A stretch of 64,000 bases of DNA from an uncultured Prevotellaceae bacterium (GCA_947168395.1 CAMVLT010000002.1:124001-188000), one strand, 5' to 3'; shown: positions 16,234-24,802, counted from the first letter of the stretch. Notes: generated from the sequence alone by a model not told the origin. Numbers and translations are program-made.

Positions 16234-19200
16234 ATGAACAGAGTCCTTAGAACCATCGTTATTTGCTGGATGGCAGCCTTGGCTGCGGGTGCCCAGCCGC
16301 TCTATGTGGGTTCCTACAACATCAGGTATCAGAACAACGATGACAAGAAAAACGGCAACGGCTGGGAGAAGCGTTGTCAGGTGGTGTGCGACCAGCTGAA
16401 CTTCGAGCACCCCGACATTTTCGGCACCCAGGAGGTGCTGGAGTCGCAGTTGCGCGACATGCTCCAGCGGCTCGACGACTACGACTACATCGGCGTGGGG
16501 CGTGACGACGGCAAGCAGAAGGGCGAGTATGCCGCCATCTTCTACGACAAGCAGAAACTGCGGCTCATGGACAACGGCCACTTCTGGCTCTCGCCGACAC
16601 CCGACAAGCCCAGTCTTGGATGGGATGCCGCCTGCATCCGCATCTGCACCTGGGGACAGTTCGAGGATGTCACGACGGGACTGCGGTTCTACTTCTACAA
16701 CCTGCACATGGACCATGTGGGTGTGGTGGCACGACGGGAGGCCGCCAAACTGGTGATGGAGCGCATCAGCCAGCGTGCAGATGCCCCCGTGGTGCTGACG
16801 GGCGACTTCAACGTCGACCAGAACGACGAGATATATAGCATCTTCACGCAGTCGGGACGGCTCCTCGACAGCTACACCGCTGCCCGGCTGCGCTTTGCCG
16901 AGAATGGTACGTTCAACGCCTACCACCAGGAGCGGAAGACCACCAGCCGCATCGACCACGTCTTCGTGTCGCCGCAGTTCACCGTCGAGCGCTACGGCGT
17001 GCTGACCAATACCTACTGGGCCGACCAGCAGCGGTTGCCGTCGGATCATTATCCGGTGTTGGTGAGATTGGAGAGACCCCAGACCCTCAAACCCACCCCC
17101 AACCCCTCCCGAGCGGGAGGGGAGTCTGAAAAGTCGGTAACCAATCCCCCCTCCCGCTCGGGAGGGGTTGGGGGTGGGTCTCTCCTCATCGGCACCGGCG
17201 GCCACGGGCATGTGTTTTTGGGAGCTAATGTGCCGTTCGGGTTTGTGCAGTTAGGACCTACGAACCGCAAGGATGGGTGGGACTGGTGCTCGGGCTACCA
17301 CTACAGCGACTCGGTGATTATCGGCTTCAGCCACTTGCACCTCAGCGGGACGGGATGTGCCGACTTGGGCGATGTTGCCTTCCTGCCTGTGCTCGATAAG
17401 CAGCAGCAGGAGGTGAAGTTCTCACATCGGGCAGAGTACGTGCGGCCGGGCTACTACTCCGTGATGCTCGACAACGGCATCCGTGTGGAGCTGGCGGCCA
17501 CCGAGCGCACAGGACTGCACCGCTATACCCTGCCTGCCGACGCACAGGTGGGTTATCTGCGATTCGACCTGGAGCAGGGTATCGGCTGGGACAAGGTCAC
17601 CGAGTGCCAGGCCCGTCAGGAGAGTCCGACCGTCATCTCCGGCTACCGCCACTCTAAGGGTTGGGCCAACCACCAGCAGGTGTACTTCGTGGCAGAGTTC
17701 TCGCGGCCCGTTGAACCATTGACCATGGATCATGGACCATTGATTATTGATACTCAGCACCCCACCACCATATTGCGCTTTACGGGCGGCGACCAGCCGC
17801 TGTTGGTACGTGTGGGCCTGTCGGCGGTGAGCATGGAGGGTGCCAAGGCCAACCTGCGGGCCGAACAGCAGGGCTGGAACTTCCAGGGTGTGGTGGCCGA
17901 CGCTGACCGCAAGTGGGAAGAGCAGTTGCAGAAGATTCAGGTGACGGGCGGCACCGACGACGAGCGTACCATCTTCTATACGGCGATGTATCACACGATG
18001 ACGGCGCCGTCGGTGTTCTGCGACGTGGACGGACAGTATCGCGGTTCCGACGGCAAGGTGCATCAGGGTGACTACGTGAACTACACCACCTTCTCGCTGT
18101 GGGACACCTACCGTGCTGCCCATCCGCTGATGACGCTCATTCACCCTGAGCGGCAGGAGGACATTGCGAAGACCATGCTCAACATCTGGCGCGAGCAGGG
18201 CAAGCTGCCCGTGTGGCACCTCATGGGTTGCGAGACCAACTGCATGGTGGGCAATCCTGCCATCCCCGTGATGGCCGACTTGGTGCTGAAGGGACTGACT
18301 AAGCAGCGCGAAGAGGCCTTCGAAGCGATGAAGGCATCGGCCATGCTCGACGAGCGCGGACTGAAGCTGCTGAAGGAGTATGGCTACATCCCCTGCGACC
18401 TCTTCGAAGACAACGAGACCGTTGGCCGTGGCTTGGAATACGCCCTTGCCGACTGGTGCGTGGCCCGTGTAGCTGAAAAGATGAAGCGCAAGGCCGACCA
18501 GAAATACTTCGACCAGCGTGCCCAAAGCTACCGCCAGTACTTCGACCCCGCCACCGGCTTCATGCGCGGCAAGGACAGCAAAGGCAACTATTCCTTCTCC
18601 TCCCCCAAGGGGGAGGCAGGGAGGGGGCTCTTCAACCCCTTTCACTCTGCCCCCAAGAACCGCGACTATACGGAAGGCAACGCATGGCAGTACACCTGGC
18701 TCGTGCCCCACGACGTTCACGGCCTCGCCTCGCTCTTCGGCTCTGAGCAACGCTTCGTCTCGAAGCTCGACTCCCTCTTCATTGTCGAGGGCGACTTGGG
18801 TGAGGAGGCACCGCCCGACATCTCCGGCCTTATCGGCCAGTATGCCCACGGCAACGAGCCCAGCCACCACGTGCTGTATATGTATAACTACGTGGGCCTG
18901 CCGTGGAAGGGAGCCCAGCTCATCCGCCGCACCATGCGCGAACTGTACCATAACGCCCCCGACGGCCTGAGCGGCAATGAGGACGTGGGCCAGATGTCGG
19001 CGTGGTACATCCTCTCGGCTATGGGACTCTATCAGGTGGAGCCGGCAGGCGGCAAGTACGTATTCGGCACCCCACTCTTCCCCGAGGTGACGATGCAGGT
19101 GGGTGGTGGCAAGACCTTTACCATCAAGGCGCACGACGTCAGCGACGAGAACATCTACATCCAGAGTGTCCGTCTGAATGGCCGTCCCTACACGCGTTCC

Positions 19201-19299
19201 TATATCATGTATGGTGACATCGTTCGCGGCGGCACCCTCGAGTTCCAGATGGGCCCGCAGCCCTCCGACTTCGGAACGAAAAAGAAAGACCGCCCGTAA
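16234..19299 (+). CDS. Endonuclease/exonuclease/phosphatase-family domain fused to a GH92 alpha-mannosidase
   Basis: 1021 residues, exported (signal MNRVLRTIVICWMAALAAGAQ). Residues 22-285 are an endonuclease/exonuclease/phosphatase fold: SYNIRYQ, GTQEVLE, YNLHMDHVG, TGDFNVDQ, RIDHVFVS, SDHYPV, with all metal and His/Asp positions visible. Residues about 317-1021 are a GH92 calcium-dependent exo-alpha-mannosidase: GTGGHGHVFLGANVPFG, MGCETNCMVGNPAIPV, PSHHVLYMYNYVGLPW, GNEDVGQMSAWYILSAMG. GH92 enzymes are usually separate exported proteins of about 750 residues; here the GH92 part lacks its own signal. The joining segment (286-316) is the translation of two GC-rich palindromic repeats. A joint action on phosphorylated mannan or glycolipid is possible but only inferred. 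Confidence 0.92.
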   Translation: MNRVLRTIVICWMAALAAGAQPLYVGSYNIRYQNNDDKKNGNGWEKRCQVVCDQLNFEHPDIFGTQEVLESQLRDMLQRLDDYDYIGVGRDDGKQKGEYAAIFYDKQKLRLMDNGHFWLSPTPDKPSLGWDAACIRICTWGQFEDVTTGLRFYFYNLHMDHVGVVARREAAKLVMERISQRADAPVVLTGDFNVDQNDEIYSIFTQSGRLLDSYTAARLRFAENGTFNAYHQERKTTSRIDHVFVSPQFTVERYGVLTNTYWADQQRLPSDHYPVLVRLERPQTLKPTPNPSRAGGESEKSVTNPPSRSGGVGGGSLLIGTGGHGHVFLGANVPFGFVQLGPTNRKDGWDWCSGYHYSDSVIIGFSHLHLSGTGCADLGDVAFLPVLDKQQQEVKFSHRAEYVRPGYYSVMLDNGIRVELAATERTGLHRYTLPADAQVGYLRFDLEQGIGWDKVTECQARQESPTVISGYRHSKGWANHQQVYFVAEFSRPVEPLTMDHGPLIIDTQHPTTILRFTGGDQPLLVRVGLSAVSMEGAKANLRAEQQGWNFQGVVADADRKWEEQLQKIQVTGGTDDERTIFYTAMYHTMTAPSVFCDVDGQYRGSDGKVHQGDYVNYTTFSLWDTYRAAHPLMTLIHPERQEDIAKTMLNIWREQGKLPVWHLMGCETNCMVGNPAIPVMADLVLKGLTKQREEAFEAMKASAMLDERGLKLLKEYGYIPCDLFEDNETVGRGLEYALADWCVARVAEKMKRKADQKYFDQRAQSYRQYFDPATGFMRGKDSKGNYSFSSPKGEAGRGLFNPFHSAPKNRDYTEGNAWQYTWLVPHDVHGLASLFGSEQRFVSKLDSLFIVEGDLGEEAPPDISGLIGQYAHGNEPSHHVLYMYNYVGLPWKGAQLIRRTMRELYHNAPDGLSGNEDVGQMSAWYILSAMGLYQVEPAGGKYVFGTPLFPEVTMQVGGGKTFTIKAHDVSDENIYIQSVRLNGRPYTRSYIMYGDIVRGGTLEFQMGPQPSDFGTKKKDRP
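17091..17179. repeat. Pair of GC-rich palindromic repeats at the domain junction of the fusion enzyme
   Basis: 17091-17122 and 17148-17179 are a perfect 32-bp inverted repeat; each arm itself contains the palindrome CCCTCCCGAGCGGGAGGG. Both arms are read in frame as linker (PTPNPSRAGG.. and ..PPSRSGGVGGGS) between the two enzyme domains. The same class of repeat occurs at 1741, 1845, 18598, 42191, 45937 and 46152. Confidence 0.92.
18598..18634. repeat. GC-rich palindromic repeat inside the GH92 domain
   Basis: CTCCCCCAAGGGGGAGGCAG encodes the loop SSPKGEAGRGLF within GH92. It is in frame and apparently tolerated. Confidence 0.75.
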
Positions 19300-19312
19300 A
19301 GCGGTCTTTCTT
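19282..19312 (+). terminator. Intrinsic terminator hairpin containing the stop codon of the fusion gene
   Basis: Perfect 12-bp stem AAGAAAGACCGC (19282-19293) / GCGGTCTTTCTT (19301-19312). The TAA stop (19297-19299) sits in the 7-base loop, so the last residues (KKKDRP) are dictated by the hairpin. Confidence 0.8.
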
Positions 19313-19362
19313 GCGCTATCTCCTTGCGTGCAAATCCGAATACAGACTAAGTTTTTTCAAAC

Positions 19363-19754
19363 AAAGGGTGACACGCTGACACAACCCCGATGTACAAAGG
19401 CTGTGCAACGTTTTGAAGGGTGACACAGGGTGACACAAGGGTGACACGCTTTAACCCCTACCTGAAGTCACCTGACGTATAGAGTAAACGGCAAGAGATG
19501 TACAGAGCAGCTTTTAAATTCTCGAGAGAATTTGAGTGTTTGCCGTAGGGTAACCAGAAGTTTGCTTAGGGTAAGCCCTTCAATTCTCGAGAGAATTTAG
19601 GCGTTTGCCCTATAGTTGCTATGGCCAAAGCCTATCCGCCAGTTGAGTTTACCCTACCCAAACATTTTCCTTCCTGAGTAGGAGGTGAACCAGAGTGATG
19701 CAGCGTGTCAGCGTTGTGTCACCCTGTGTCACCCTTTTAAAGGGTGACACGGCT
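19363..19754. repeat. Large intergenic mosaic repeat, copy B
   Basis: Occupies the 19313-19828 gap, where I see no gene. The left arm (AAGGGTGACACGCTGACACA, then GATGTACAAAGGCTGTGCA and GGGTGACACAGGGTGACACA) parallels copy A. A shorter inverted right arm lies at about 19702-19754 (GTGTCACCCTGTGTCACCC). The core again has two AATTCTCGAGAGAATT palindromes (19516-19533 and 19582-19597) and GTTTGCCGTAGGGTAA motifs. Non-arm sequence between the motifs differs from copy A, so the motif layout is conserved more than the sequence. Confidence 0.8.
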
Positions 19755-19828
19755 TGTAAGCTGCTAATATACAGATGGATAGCTAATATGTGTCACCCGT
19801 GTCATCCTTTTTGCAAAAAACTTATATG

Positions 19829-20923
19829 TTACTTGAATACCTCTGCCAGCTTGGCTTGCAGTTCTTCGCCGCTGAGATCACGGGCCACGATCTTGCCCTG
19901 CGGGTCGATGAGCAGGTTGTCGGGAATGGCGTTGATCTTATAGACCTTAGTGACCAGCGAGTCCCAGGCTTTCAGGTCGGAAAGGTGTGTCCACGGCATG
20001 TTCAGGGTAGCAATGGCTTTCACCCACGGCTCCTTCCGCCCGTCCAACGAGACGCCGACGATTTCAAGCCCCTTTGCGTGGAACTTCTCGTAGGCAGCCA
20101 CCACGTTGGGCATCTCACGGCGACAGGGGCCGCACCACGATGCCCAGAAGTCAACCAACAGCCAATGCCCGTCAACGACGTACTCACTCAGCTTGTGGGT
20201 GTTTCCCAACGTGTCGGCCATCTCGAAGTCGGTGAACTGCTGACCGATGCAGGCATCCTTTGCTTTCTTGTCGGCTGCTTTCTGTTCATCAGTTTTGCCC
20301 GACTTCACGACATAATTTCCCGTAGCCATCCACTTTAGGGTCTTCTCATATTGTTTGACGATTGGATGCTCGGCGTATGCGGGTTTCTCTTCCAGCATAC
20401 TAAGAAGCCCTTTTGCTCCAAAACGTCTCTGACCTTCTACGATGAGTGCTGCAGGCAGGAGGCTCTCGCGCTCCTCGTCAAACATCTTTTTCATCATCTT
20501 CCCCTTATATTCTGGATAATAGCGGTTCGACAGGCCCGTGATTTCCTTGTTGTAGTAGGCCAGGCGCTCGTTCAGCGGCGAGCCTTTCAGCGTGCTGTCG
20601 TTCATGTTGACGCTGACGGTCTTGCCGTCGTTGAAGAAGAGTGTCCGCCAACTGCGCCAGTCCTTGTCGAACGTAATGGCCAGAACGGCATCCTTGTCCG
20701 CCTGACCCTTGAACGCAAATTTGCCTTTGGCCACGACGGTGCTGTCCACCACCTTCGATGTCAGGCGGTCTTCCAGATACACCATCTTGCCGTTTTCATT
20801 ACTCACACCCTTGATGGTGTACTTCACTTGCATTTCCGAGCTATGCTCGCCTACCCGTAGCCTTTGTGCCTGAGCCGAGACACATAGTGCGAAAGCACAT
20901 ACTGCAATAATCAATCTTTTCAT
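19829..20923 (-). CDS. TlpA-like periplasmic thiol-disulfide protein with DUF4369-type N-terminus
   Basis: 364 residues. Signal peptide (MKRLIIAVCAFALCVSAQAQ), N-terminal beta domain of the DUF4369 kind (about 32-115), a helical linker, then a thioredoxin domain from about 226 with the active site WCGPC at 263-267 and the cis-Pro region NAIPDNLLIDPQG. It is expected to reduce or rearrange disulfides in the periplasm. The start at 20923 is chosen because a TATCTTTG box lies at 20953-20960, inside the longer open frame (to 21052). It follows the membrane-anchored LuxR-type regulator on the same strand. Confidence 0.9.
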   Translation of the reverse strand: MKRLIIAVCAFALCVSAQAQRLRVGEHSSEMQVKYTIKGVSNENGKMVYLEDRLTSKVVDSTVVAKGKFAFKGQADKDAVLAITFDKDWRSWRTLFFNDGKTVSVNMNDSTLKGSPLNERLAYYNKEITGLSNRYYPEYKGKMMKKMFDEERESLLPAALIVEGQRRFGAKGLLSMLEEKPAYAEHPIVKQYEKTLKWMATGNYVVKSGKTDEQKAADKKAKDACIGQQFTDFEMADTLGNTHKLSEYVVDGHWLLVDFWASWCGPCRREMPNVVAAYEKFHAKGLEIVGVSLDGRKEPWVKAIATLNMPWTHLSDLKAWDSLVTKVYKINAIPDNLLIDPQGKIVARDLSGEELQAKLAEVFK

Positions 20924-20952
20924 TCTTGTTTTGGTTTTTAGATTTATGATTG

Positions 20953-20960
20953 CAAAGATA
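20953..20960 (-). promoter_or_regulatory. TATCTTTG promoter box for the TlpA-like gene
   Basis: Minus-strand TATCTTTGCA with a TTTG -33 element about 20 bases further upstream, a full Bacteroidetes promoter. It lies 29 bases before the ATG at 20923. Confidence 0.75.
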
Positions 20961-21090
20961 CACTTTTCCTGCTTCTCTTCCAAATAATGTGGTTGACAAA
21001 TAGTTTGCATTTGTCTCAACCGATGAAAAAGGAGTTTGCAAATAGTTTGCAAACCTCGTGTAAGTGTCTCGTTATGAGTAGCAAACGGCG

Positions 21091-22098
21091 TTACAAAGAC
21101 AGGATGAACTCATCCCAGTCTTTGCCGCTTCCTTCCTTGCCCAACACCTTCTTGCAGAGGCGTGTGCGGATGCTGCTGATGGTACTCTTGTCCTTGTTGA
21201 GCACGGCTGCTATCTCCACGGGCTTGGTGCGGATCTTCAGGAGCATACACACCTGATACTCAGTAGGCGACAGGTTGTAGAGCGCAAAGAGACTGTTGTT
21301 GAAGTTGGGATACACCACTTTCAGCTCTCGGTCTAGCTCTTTCCACTCATGCGCCTTGATATTCTCGCCTGCCTCAATGCGGCGACGAAGCGTCAGGTAG
21401 TATTCCGACTGGAAGAACTCCATCTCCACTTGCTTCATGGCAGTAGCCACAGGCTCTGGACGCAGGGCGTTGACCTCCTCTATCTCGGCCAGTTTCCGTT
21501 CAATCTCGCGCTTCCGCTTTCGTAAGCGGTAAACGTATATGCCGATGCCTATCGTCGCTGCCACTAATAATATAATAATGTAGAGGAAGACCTTGTTCTC
21601 TGCTTTCAGCTTACGCTCTGTGGTGGAAAGCACAAAATGCTTCACGGGGGCCTCCGCTTCGTCAGGGTACTTGCGCACCAGGTCACGAATCTCCTGCTTA
21701 CGTTCCTCGGTCATCGTGTTCGAGCGCACCATCGTCTCCTTGTATCCCTCGAACTCGGTGACGAAGGTGGTGTCGTCAATCACCGTGAAGGGCATCACCC
21801 TGTCGCGCTCCATATAGATAGAGTCATTCAGCCGGTAGCGTCCCATTTCGTGGGCAATGATCATCATCTCATCGCCTACGGCATGCAGTTGCACGGTATA
21901 GTAAGTGCTGTCGGCATCATAGATTTTGCATCTTGTGTATTGCGTGTATATTGATGAGGTTTCCTTGCCGTCAGGGGCAATCTCGCTTTTCAGCATCCAC
22001 ACGCCGACAATCGAGAATCCGTCCCTTTTGCCGGCATGGATTAGCGATGGAAACGACCAGACCATCATTGCCAAAACGAATAGAAATCTATATGCCAT
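21091..22098 (-). CDS. Membrane-anchored LuxR-type transcription regulator with periplasmic sensor
   Basis: 335 residues in one-component layout. Signal peptide (1-22), periplasmic domain (about 25-165) with lipocalin-like beta pattern (GFSIVGVWMLKSEIAPDGKE..GRYRLNDSIYMERDRV), one transmembrane helix (about 172-192, VFLYIIILLVAATIGIGIYVY), a basic/coiled-coil segment (RLRKRKREIERKLAEIEEV) and a C-terminal helix-turn-helix (LSPTEYQVCMLLKIRTKPVEIAAVLNKDKSTISSIRTRL). It would bind DNA while tethered to the membrane. The target is unknown; the TlpA-like gene 168 bases downstream is the nearest candidate. Such regulators occur in Bacteroidetes but usually carry TPR or propeller sensors. Confidence 0.8.
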   Translation of the reverse strand: MAYRFLFVLAMMVWSFPSLIHAGKRDGFSIVGVWMLKSEIAPDGKETSSIYTQYTRCKIYDADSTYYTVQLHAVGDEMMIIAHEMGRYRLNDSIYMERDRVMPFTVIDDTTFVTEFEGYKETMVRSNTMTEERKQEIRDLVRKYPDEAEAPVKHFVLSTTERKLKAENKVFLYIIILLVAATIGIGIYVYRLRKRKREIERKLAEIEEVNALRPEPVATAMKQVEMEFFQSEYYLTLRRRIEAGENIKAHEWKELDRELKVVYPNFNNSLFALYNLSPTEYQVCMLLKIRTKPVEIAAVLNKDKSTISSIRTRLCKKVLGKEGSGKDWDEFILSL

Positions 22099-22133
22099 TT
22101 GTTCAAACCGTCATTTATGGTACAAAGACTGAC

Positions 22134-23129
22134 CTAAAGAGCCTGCTTCTTCGGAGTGAAGGATAATCTGAGCCACGCCCACACACCCAGCAGCACAACC
22201 AGCATGGTCTGTACGGAGTGGACGATAAGTACGAAGTAGAGGGCTTGGGCATCGGCCACGCCGTAGAGTATGAGCATGGTCTTGATGGCGAAGTGCCACG
22301 GGCCTGCGCCGTTGGGCGTGGGCACGATGACGGCGAAGTTGGCCACCACGAACGATACCAGCGCACAGCCTAACCCCAAGTCCTGTGTGAAGTCGAAACA
22401 GAAGAACGTCAGGTAGTAGTGCAGGAAGTAGCACACCCAGATGCCGACGGAGAAAAACAGGTAGAGCGGCAGGTTCTTGATGCCCCGCAGCGAGCGCACA
22501 CCCTCCCAGATGCCGCCCAGCGTTGTCTTCACCTTATTATATATAGAGAGATTCTTCAGCAGGAGGTGCAGCAGGACGAGGGCAGCTACTCCGCAGATGG
22601 CCGTCACCAAATAGCCCGTCAGCGAGAAGCTGCTCAGTATGTGGTCGAGCGAGGTGCCCGTCTTGCGGAAGAAAGTGCCGAAGACGCTCATCTCGATGAG
22701 CAGGATAAGTCCCGAATAGAACATGACGATGAGCGTGTCGACGGCCCGCTCGGTGACCACCGTGCCTAAAGCCTTCGAGAACGAGATGCCCTCCCACCGC
22801 TTCAGCACACCGCAGCGGGTAAACTCGCCAATGCGGGGGATGACCAACGAGACGGCATAGCTGAGGAACACGGCGTTGACGGCTGTCGAGTGGCGCGGAT
22901 GCTCGCCGATGGGGTCCAGCGTCTGCTTCCACCGCCAGCCCCGCATGGCCTGTGCCAGGATGCCGAAGGGGAACGACAGCAGCATCCACGTCCAGTTCAT
23001 TTCGTGCAGCATGACGTGGCGCACCATCTGGAAGTCGAAGTCACGATACATCCAGTAAAGTATGGCACCGCCCAGAGTGAGCGGCATCACGATTTTCAGC
23101 AGGTTGCTGCCAAAGGTCTTGCGTTCCAT
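22134..23129 (-). CDS. Lysylphosphatidylglycerol-synthase-TM / UPF0104 flippase-like membrane protein
   Basis: 331 residues with about eight transmembrane helices and no soluble catalytic domain, as in UPF0104 and the N-terminal part of MprF. Family features are LAQAMRGWRWKQTL near residue 60, YAVSLVIPRIGEFTRCGVL near 93, a TERAVD motif and a late VPTPNGAGPWHFAI. The start at 23129 (MERKTFG) is preferred: the longer frame to 23156 would include the TAACTTTG promoter box as coding sequence. The role is probably lipid or glycolipid translocation; the substrate is unknown. Confidence 0.88.
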   Translation of the reverse strand: MERKTFGSNLLKIVMPLTLGGAILYWMYRDFDFQMVRHVMLHEMNWTWMLLSFPFGILAQAMRGWRWKQTLDPIGEHPRHSTAVNAVFLSYAVSLVIPRIGEFTRCGVLKRWEGISFSKALGTVVTERAVDTLIVMFYSGLILLIEMSVFGTFFRKTGTSLDHILSSFSLTGYLVTAICGVAALVLLHLLLKNLSIYNKVKTTLGGIWEGVRSLRGIKNLPLYLFFSVGIWVCYFLHYYLTFFCFDFTQDLGLGCALVSFVVANFAVIVPTPNGAGPWHFAIKTMLILYGVADAQALYFVLIVHSVQTMLVVLLGVWAWLRLSFTPKKQAL

Positions 23130-23134
23130 AAGTG

Positions 23135-23142
23135 CAAAGTTA
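23135..23142 (-). promoter_or_regulatory. TAACTTTG promoter box for the flippase-like gene
   Basis: Perfect TAnnTTTG on the minus strand, ending about 6 bases before the start codon at 23129, so the leader is minimal or absent. Confidence 0.65.
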
Positions 23143-23196
23143 CATAAATAATTCATAATTCATTATCAGTTATTCATTATTTTACGAATTTTTTAG

Positions 23197-23204
23197 TAAC
23201 TTTG
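23197..23204 (+). promoter_or_regulatory. TAACTTTG promoter box for mtn-rsmA
   Basis: Perfect TAnnTTTG, 22 bases before the ATG at 23226. Divergent from the minus-strand box 54 bases away. Confidence 0.7.
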
Positions 23205-23225
23205 CCACCAAAAAACAAAGGAAGC

Positions 23226-23873
23226 ATGAAAATAGGCTTAATTGTAGCGATGGATAAGGAGCTGCGTCAGCTCCAGTCGCTGTTTACTGACGGTAATGTG
23301 CTGGTGCAGAAATGTGGCATTGGCAAGGTGAATGCGGCTCTGGGTGCCCAGCGTATGATTAACGAGTTCCACCCCGATGTCATTATCTCCACCGGTTGTG
23401 CTGGCGGCAATGGCGACGATATCAACATTCAGGATGTGGTGGTGAGTGCCGAGCTGGCCTATCACGACGTCTATTGCGGCCGGGCCATCGATGACACCAC
23501 GCAGTACGGCCAGGTGCAGGGCCTTCCCGTCCGCTTCCAGGCCGACCCTTTCTTGCTGCGCAAGAGTGAAGAGTTGAATTGCTCACTAAAAATCCACTCT
23601 GGCCTGATTGTCACTGGCGACTGGTTTGTCGACTCCAAGGACAAAATGCGCGAGATTGTCGGCCACTTCCCCGATGCCTTGGCCGTCGATATGGAGTCGT
23701 GTGCCATTGCTCAGGCCTGCTATATCAACAAGGTGCCCTTCATCTCGTTCCGCGTCGTCAGCGATATCCCCCTGCGCGACACCGATGCCTCGCAGTATCA
23801 TGACTTTTGGGATAACGTTGCCGAGCAATCGTTCCAGGTGACCAAGACCTTCGTAGAATCGCTTCAGCAGTAG
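23226..23873 (+). CDS. mtnN: 5'-methylthioadenosine/S-adenosylhomocysteine nucleosidase
   Basis: 215-residue cytosolic enzyme that removes adenine from methylthioadenosine and S-adenosylhomocysteine. Motifs are the start MKIGLIVAMDKEL, the ribose/phosphate loop STGCAGG, VAVSAELAYHDV-like strand VVVSAELAYHDV, VDMESCAIAQACY (the Glu contacting ribose) and FRVVSDIP with the catalytic Asp. The start at 23226 is the one matching the family; the frame to 23202 would run into the promoter box. rsmA follows 3 bases later. Confidence 0.93.
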   Translation: MKIGLIVAMDKELRQLQSLFTDGNVLVQKCGIGKVNAALGAQRMINEFHPDVIISTGCAGGNGDDINIQDVVVSAELAYHDVYCGRAIDDTTQYGQVQGLPVRFQADPFLLRKSEELNCSLKIHSGLIVTGDWFVDSKDKMREIVGHFPDALAVDMESCAIAQACYINKVPFISFRVVSDIPLRDTDASQYHDFWDNVAEQSFQVTKTFVESLQQ

Positions 23874-23876
23874 CCG

Positions 23877-24674
23877 ATGAAACAGGTAAGGCCCAAGAAG
23901 AACCTTGGTCAGCACTTCCTCGTTGACCTGGACATCGCCCGCCGCATAGCCGATACCGTCGACGAACCGTTCCACGACCTGCCCGTCCTCGAGGTAGGTC
24001 CTGGTATGGGCGTTATGACCCAGTATCTTGTCCAGAAGCCCCGCCCCCTGAAGGTCGTCGAGATTGACCGTGAAAGCGTGGAGTATCTGACGCAGAACTC
24101 GGTGCTTACCGCCCAGCAGATTATTTCCGGCGACTTCCTCCGTATGAACCTCCACGAGGTGTTTGGTGGCCAGCAGTTTGTCCTTACTGGCAACTACCCC
24201 TACGACATCTCGTCGCAGATATTCTTCAAGATGCTCGACAACAAAGACCTTATTCCTTGTTGTACGGGCATGATACAGCATGAGGTTGCCCTCCGTATGG
24301 CTGCCGCACCAGGCAACAAGCAGTATGGCATACTTTCCGTCCTCATTCAAGCCTGGTACGACGTCGAGTACCTCTTTACCGTCGAGCCTGGGGTGTTCAA
24401 TCCACCCCCCAAGGTGCAGAGTGCCGTCATCCGCATGACCCGCAACAGCGTCACCGACCTCGGTTGCGACGAACAGCTCTTCCGTCGTGTCGTCAAAGCC
24501 ACGTTCAACCAGCGCCGCAAGATGCTGCGCGTATCGCTGCGCCAGCTGCTGCCGAAAGAAGCATCAGTTTTCACTTCCTACCCTTCGCTTCTTTCTCTCC
24601 GTCCTGAACAGCTCACCATCCCTCAGTTTGTGGAACTGACCAATCTCGTGGCCGAAGACCTGTCAGCGCAGTAG
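23877..24674 (+). CDS. rsmA: 16S rRNA dimethyladenosine transferase
   Basis: 265 residues; KsgA/RsmA dimethylates two adenines at the 3' end of 16S rRNA using S-adenosylmethionine. Motifs are NLGQHFLVD near residue 10, the SAM loop LEVGPGMGVMTQYL, VEIDRESVEYL, and the NPPY-type motif as GNYPYDISSQIFFKML, the usual Bacteroidetes form. A basic C-terminal domain (FNQRRKMLRVSLRQLL) contacts RNA. It is coupled with mtnN, which clears the by-product of SAM-dependent methylation, a sensible pairing. Confidence 0.95.
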   Translation: MKQVRPKKNLGQHFLVDLDIARRIADTVDEPFHDLPVLEVGPGMGVMTQYLVQKPRPLKVVEIDRESVEYLTQNSVLTAQQIISGDFLRMNLHEVFGGQQFVLTGNYPYDISSQIFFKMLDNKDLIPCCTGMIQHEVALRMAAAPGNKQYGILSVLIQAWYDVEYLFTVEPGVFNPPPKVQSAVIRMTRNSVTDLGCDEQLFRRVVKATFNQRRKMLRVSLRQLLPKEASVFTSYPSLLSLRPEQLTIPQFVELTNLVAEDLSAQ

Positions 24675-24802
24675 CGCCATTTGTGGGTGTTTTCGTGCAC
24701 AAATATGGTGTGTTCGCACACGGATACTTGATGTACGTCAAAAAGAACTGCCATTTTCTACACTTTCTGGCCGTCATCCATTGTCGGATGCGGAAATCGT
24801 TG

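Noticed and set aside
16183..17211. Long minus-strand open frame of 342 codons opposite the endonuclease/GH92 gene
   Set aside because: Its residues are a mirror of the real gene (His/Val/Gly-rich, no recognisable domain) and it crosses the palindromic linker; the plus-strand domains are certain.
17422..19134. Minus-strand open frame of 570 codons opposite GH92
   Set aside because: High-GC shadow of the GH92 coding strand; no start context or family features.
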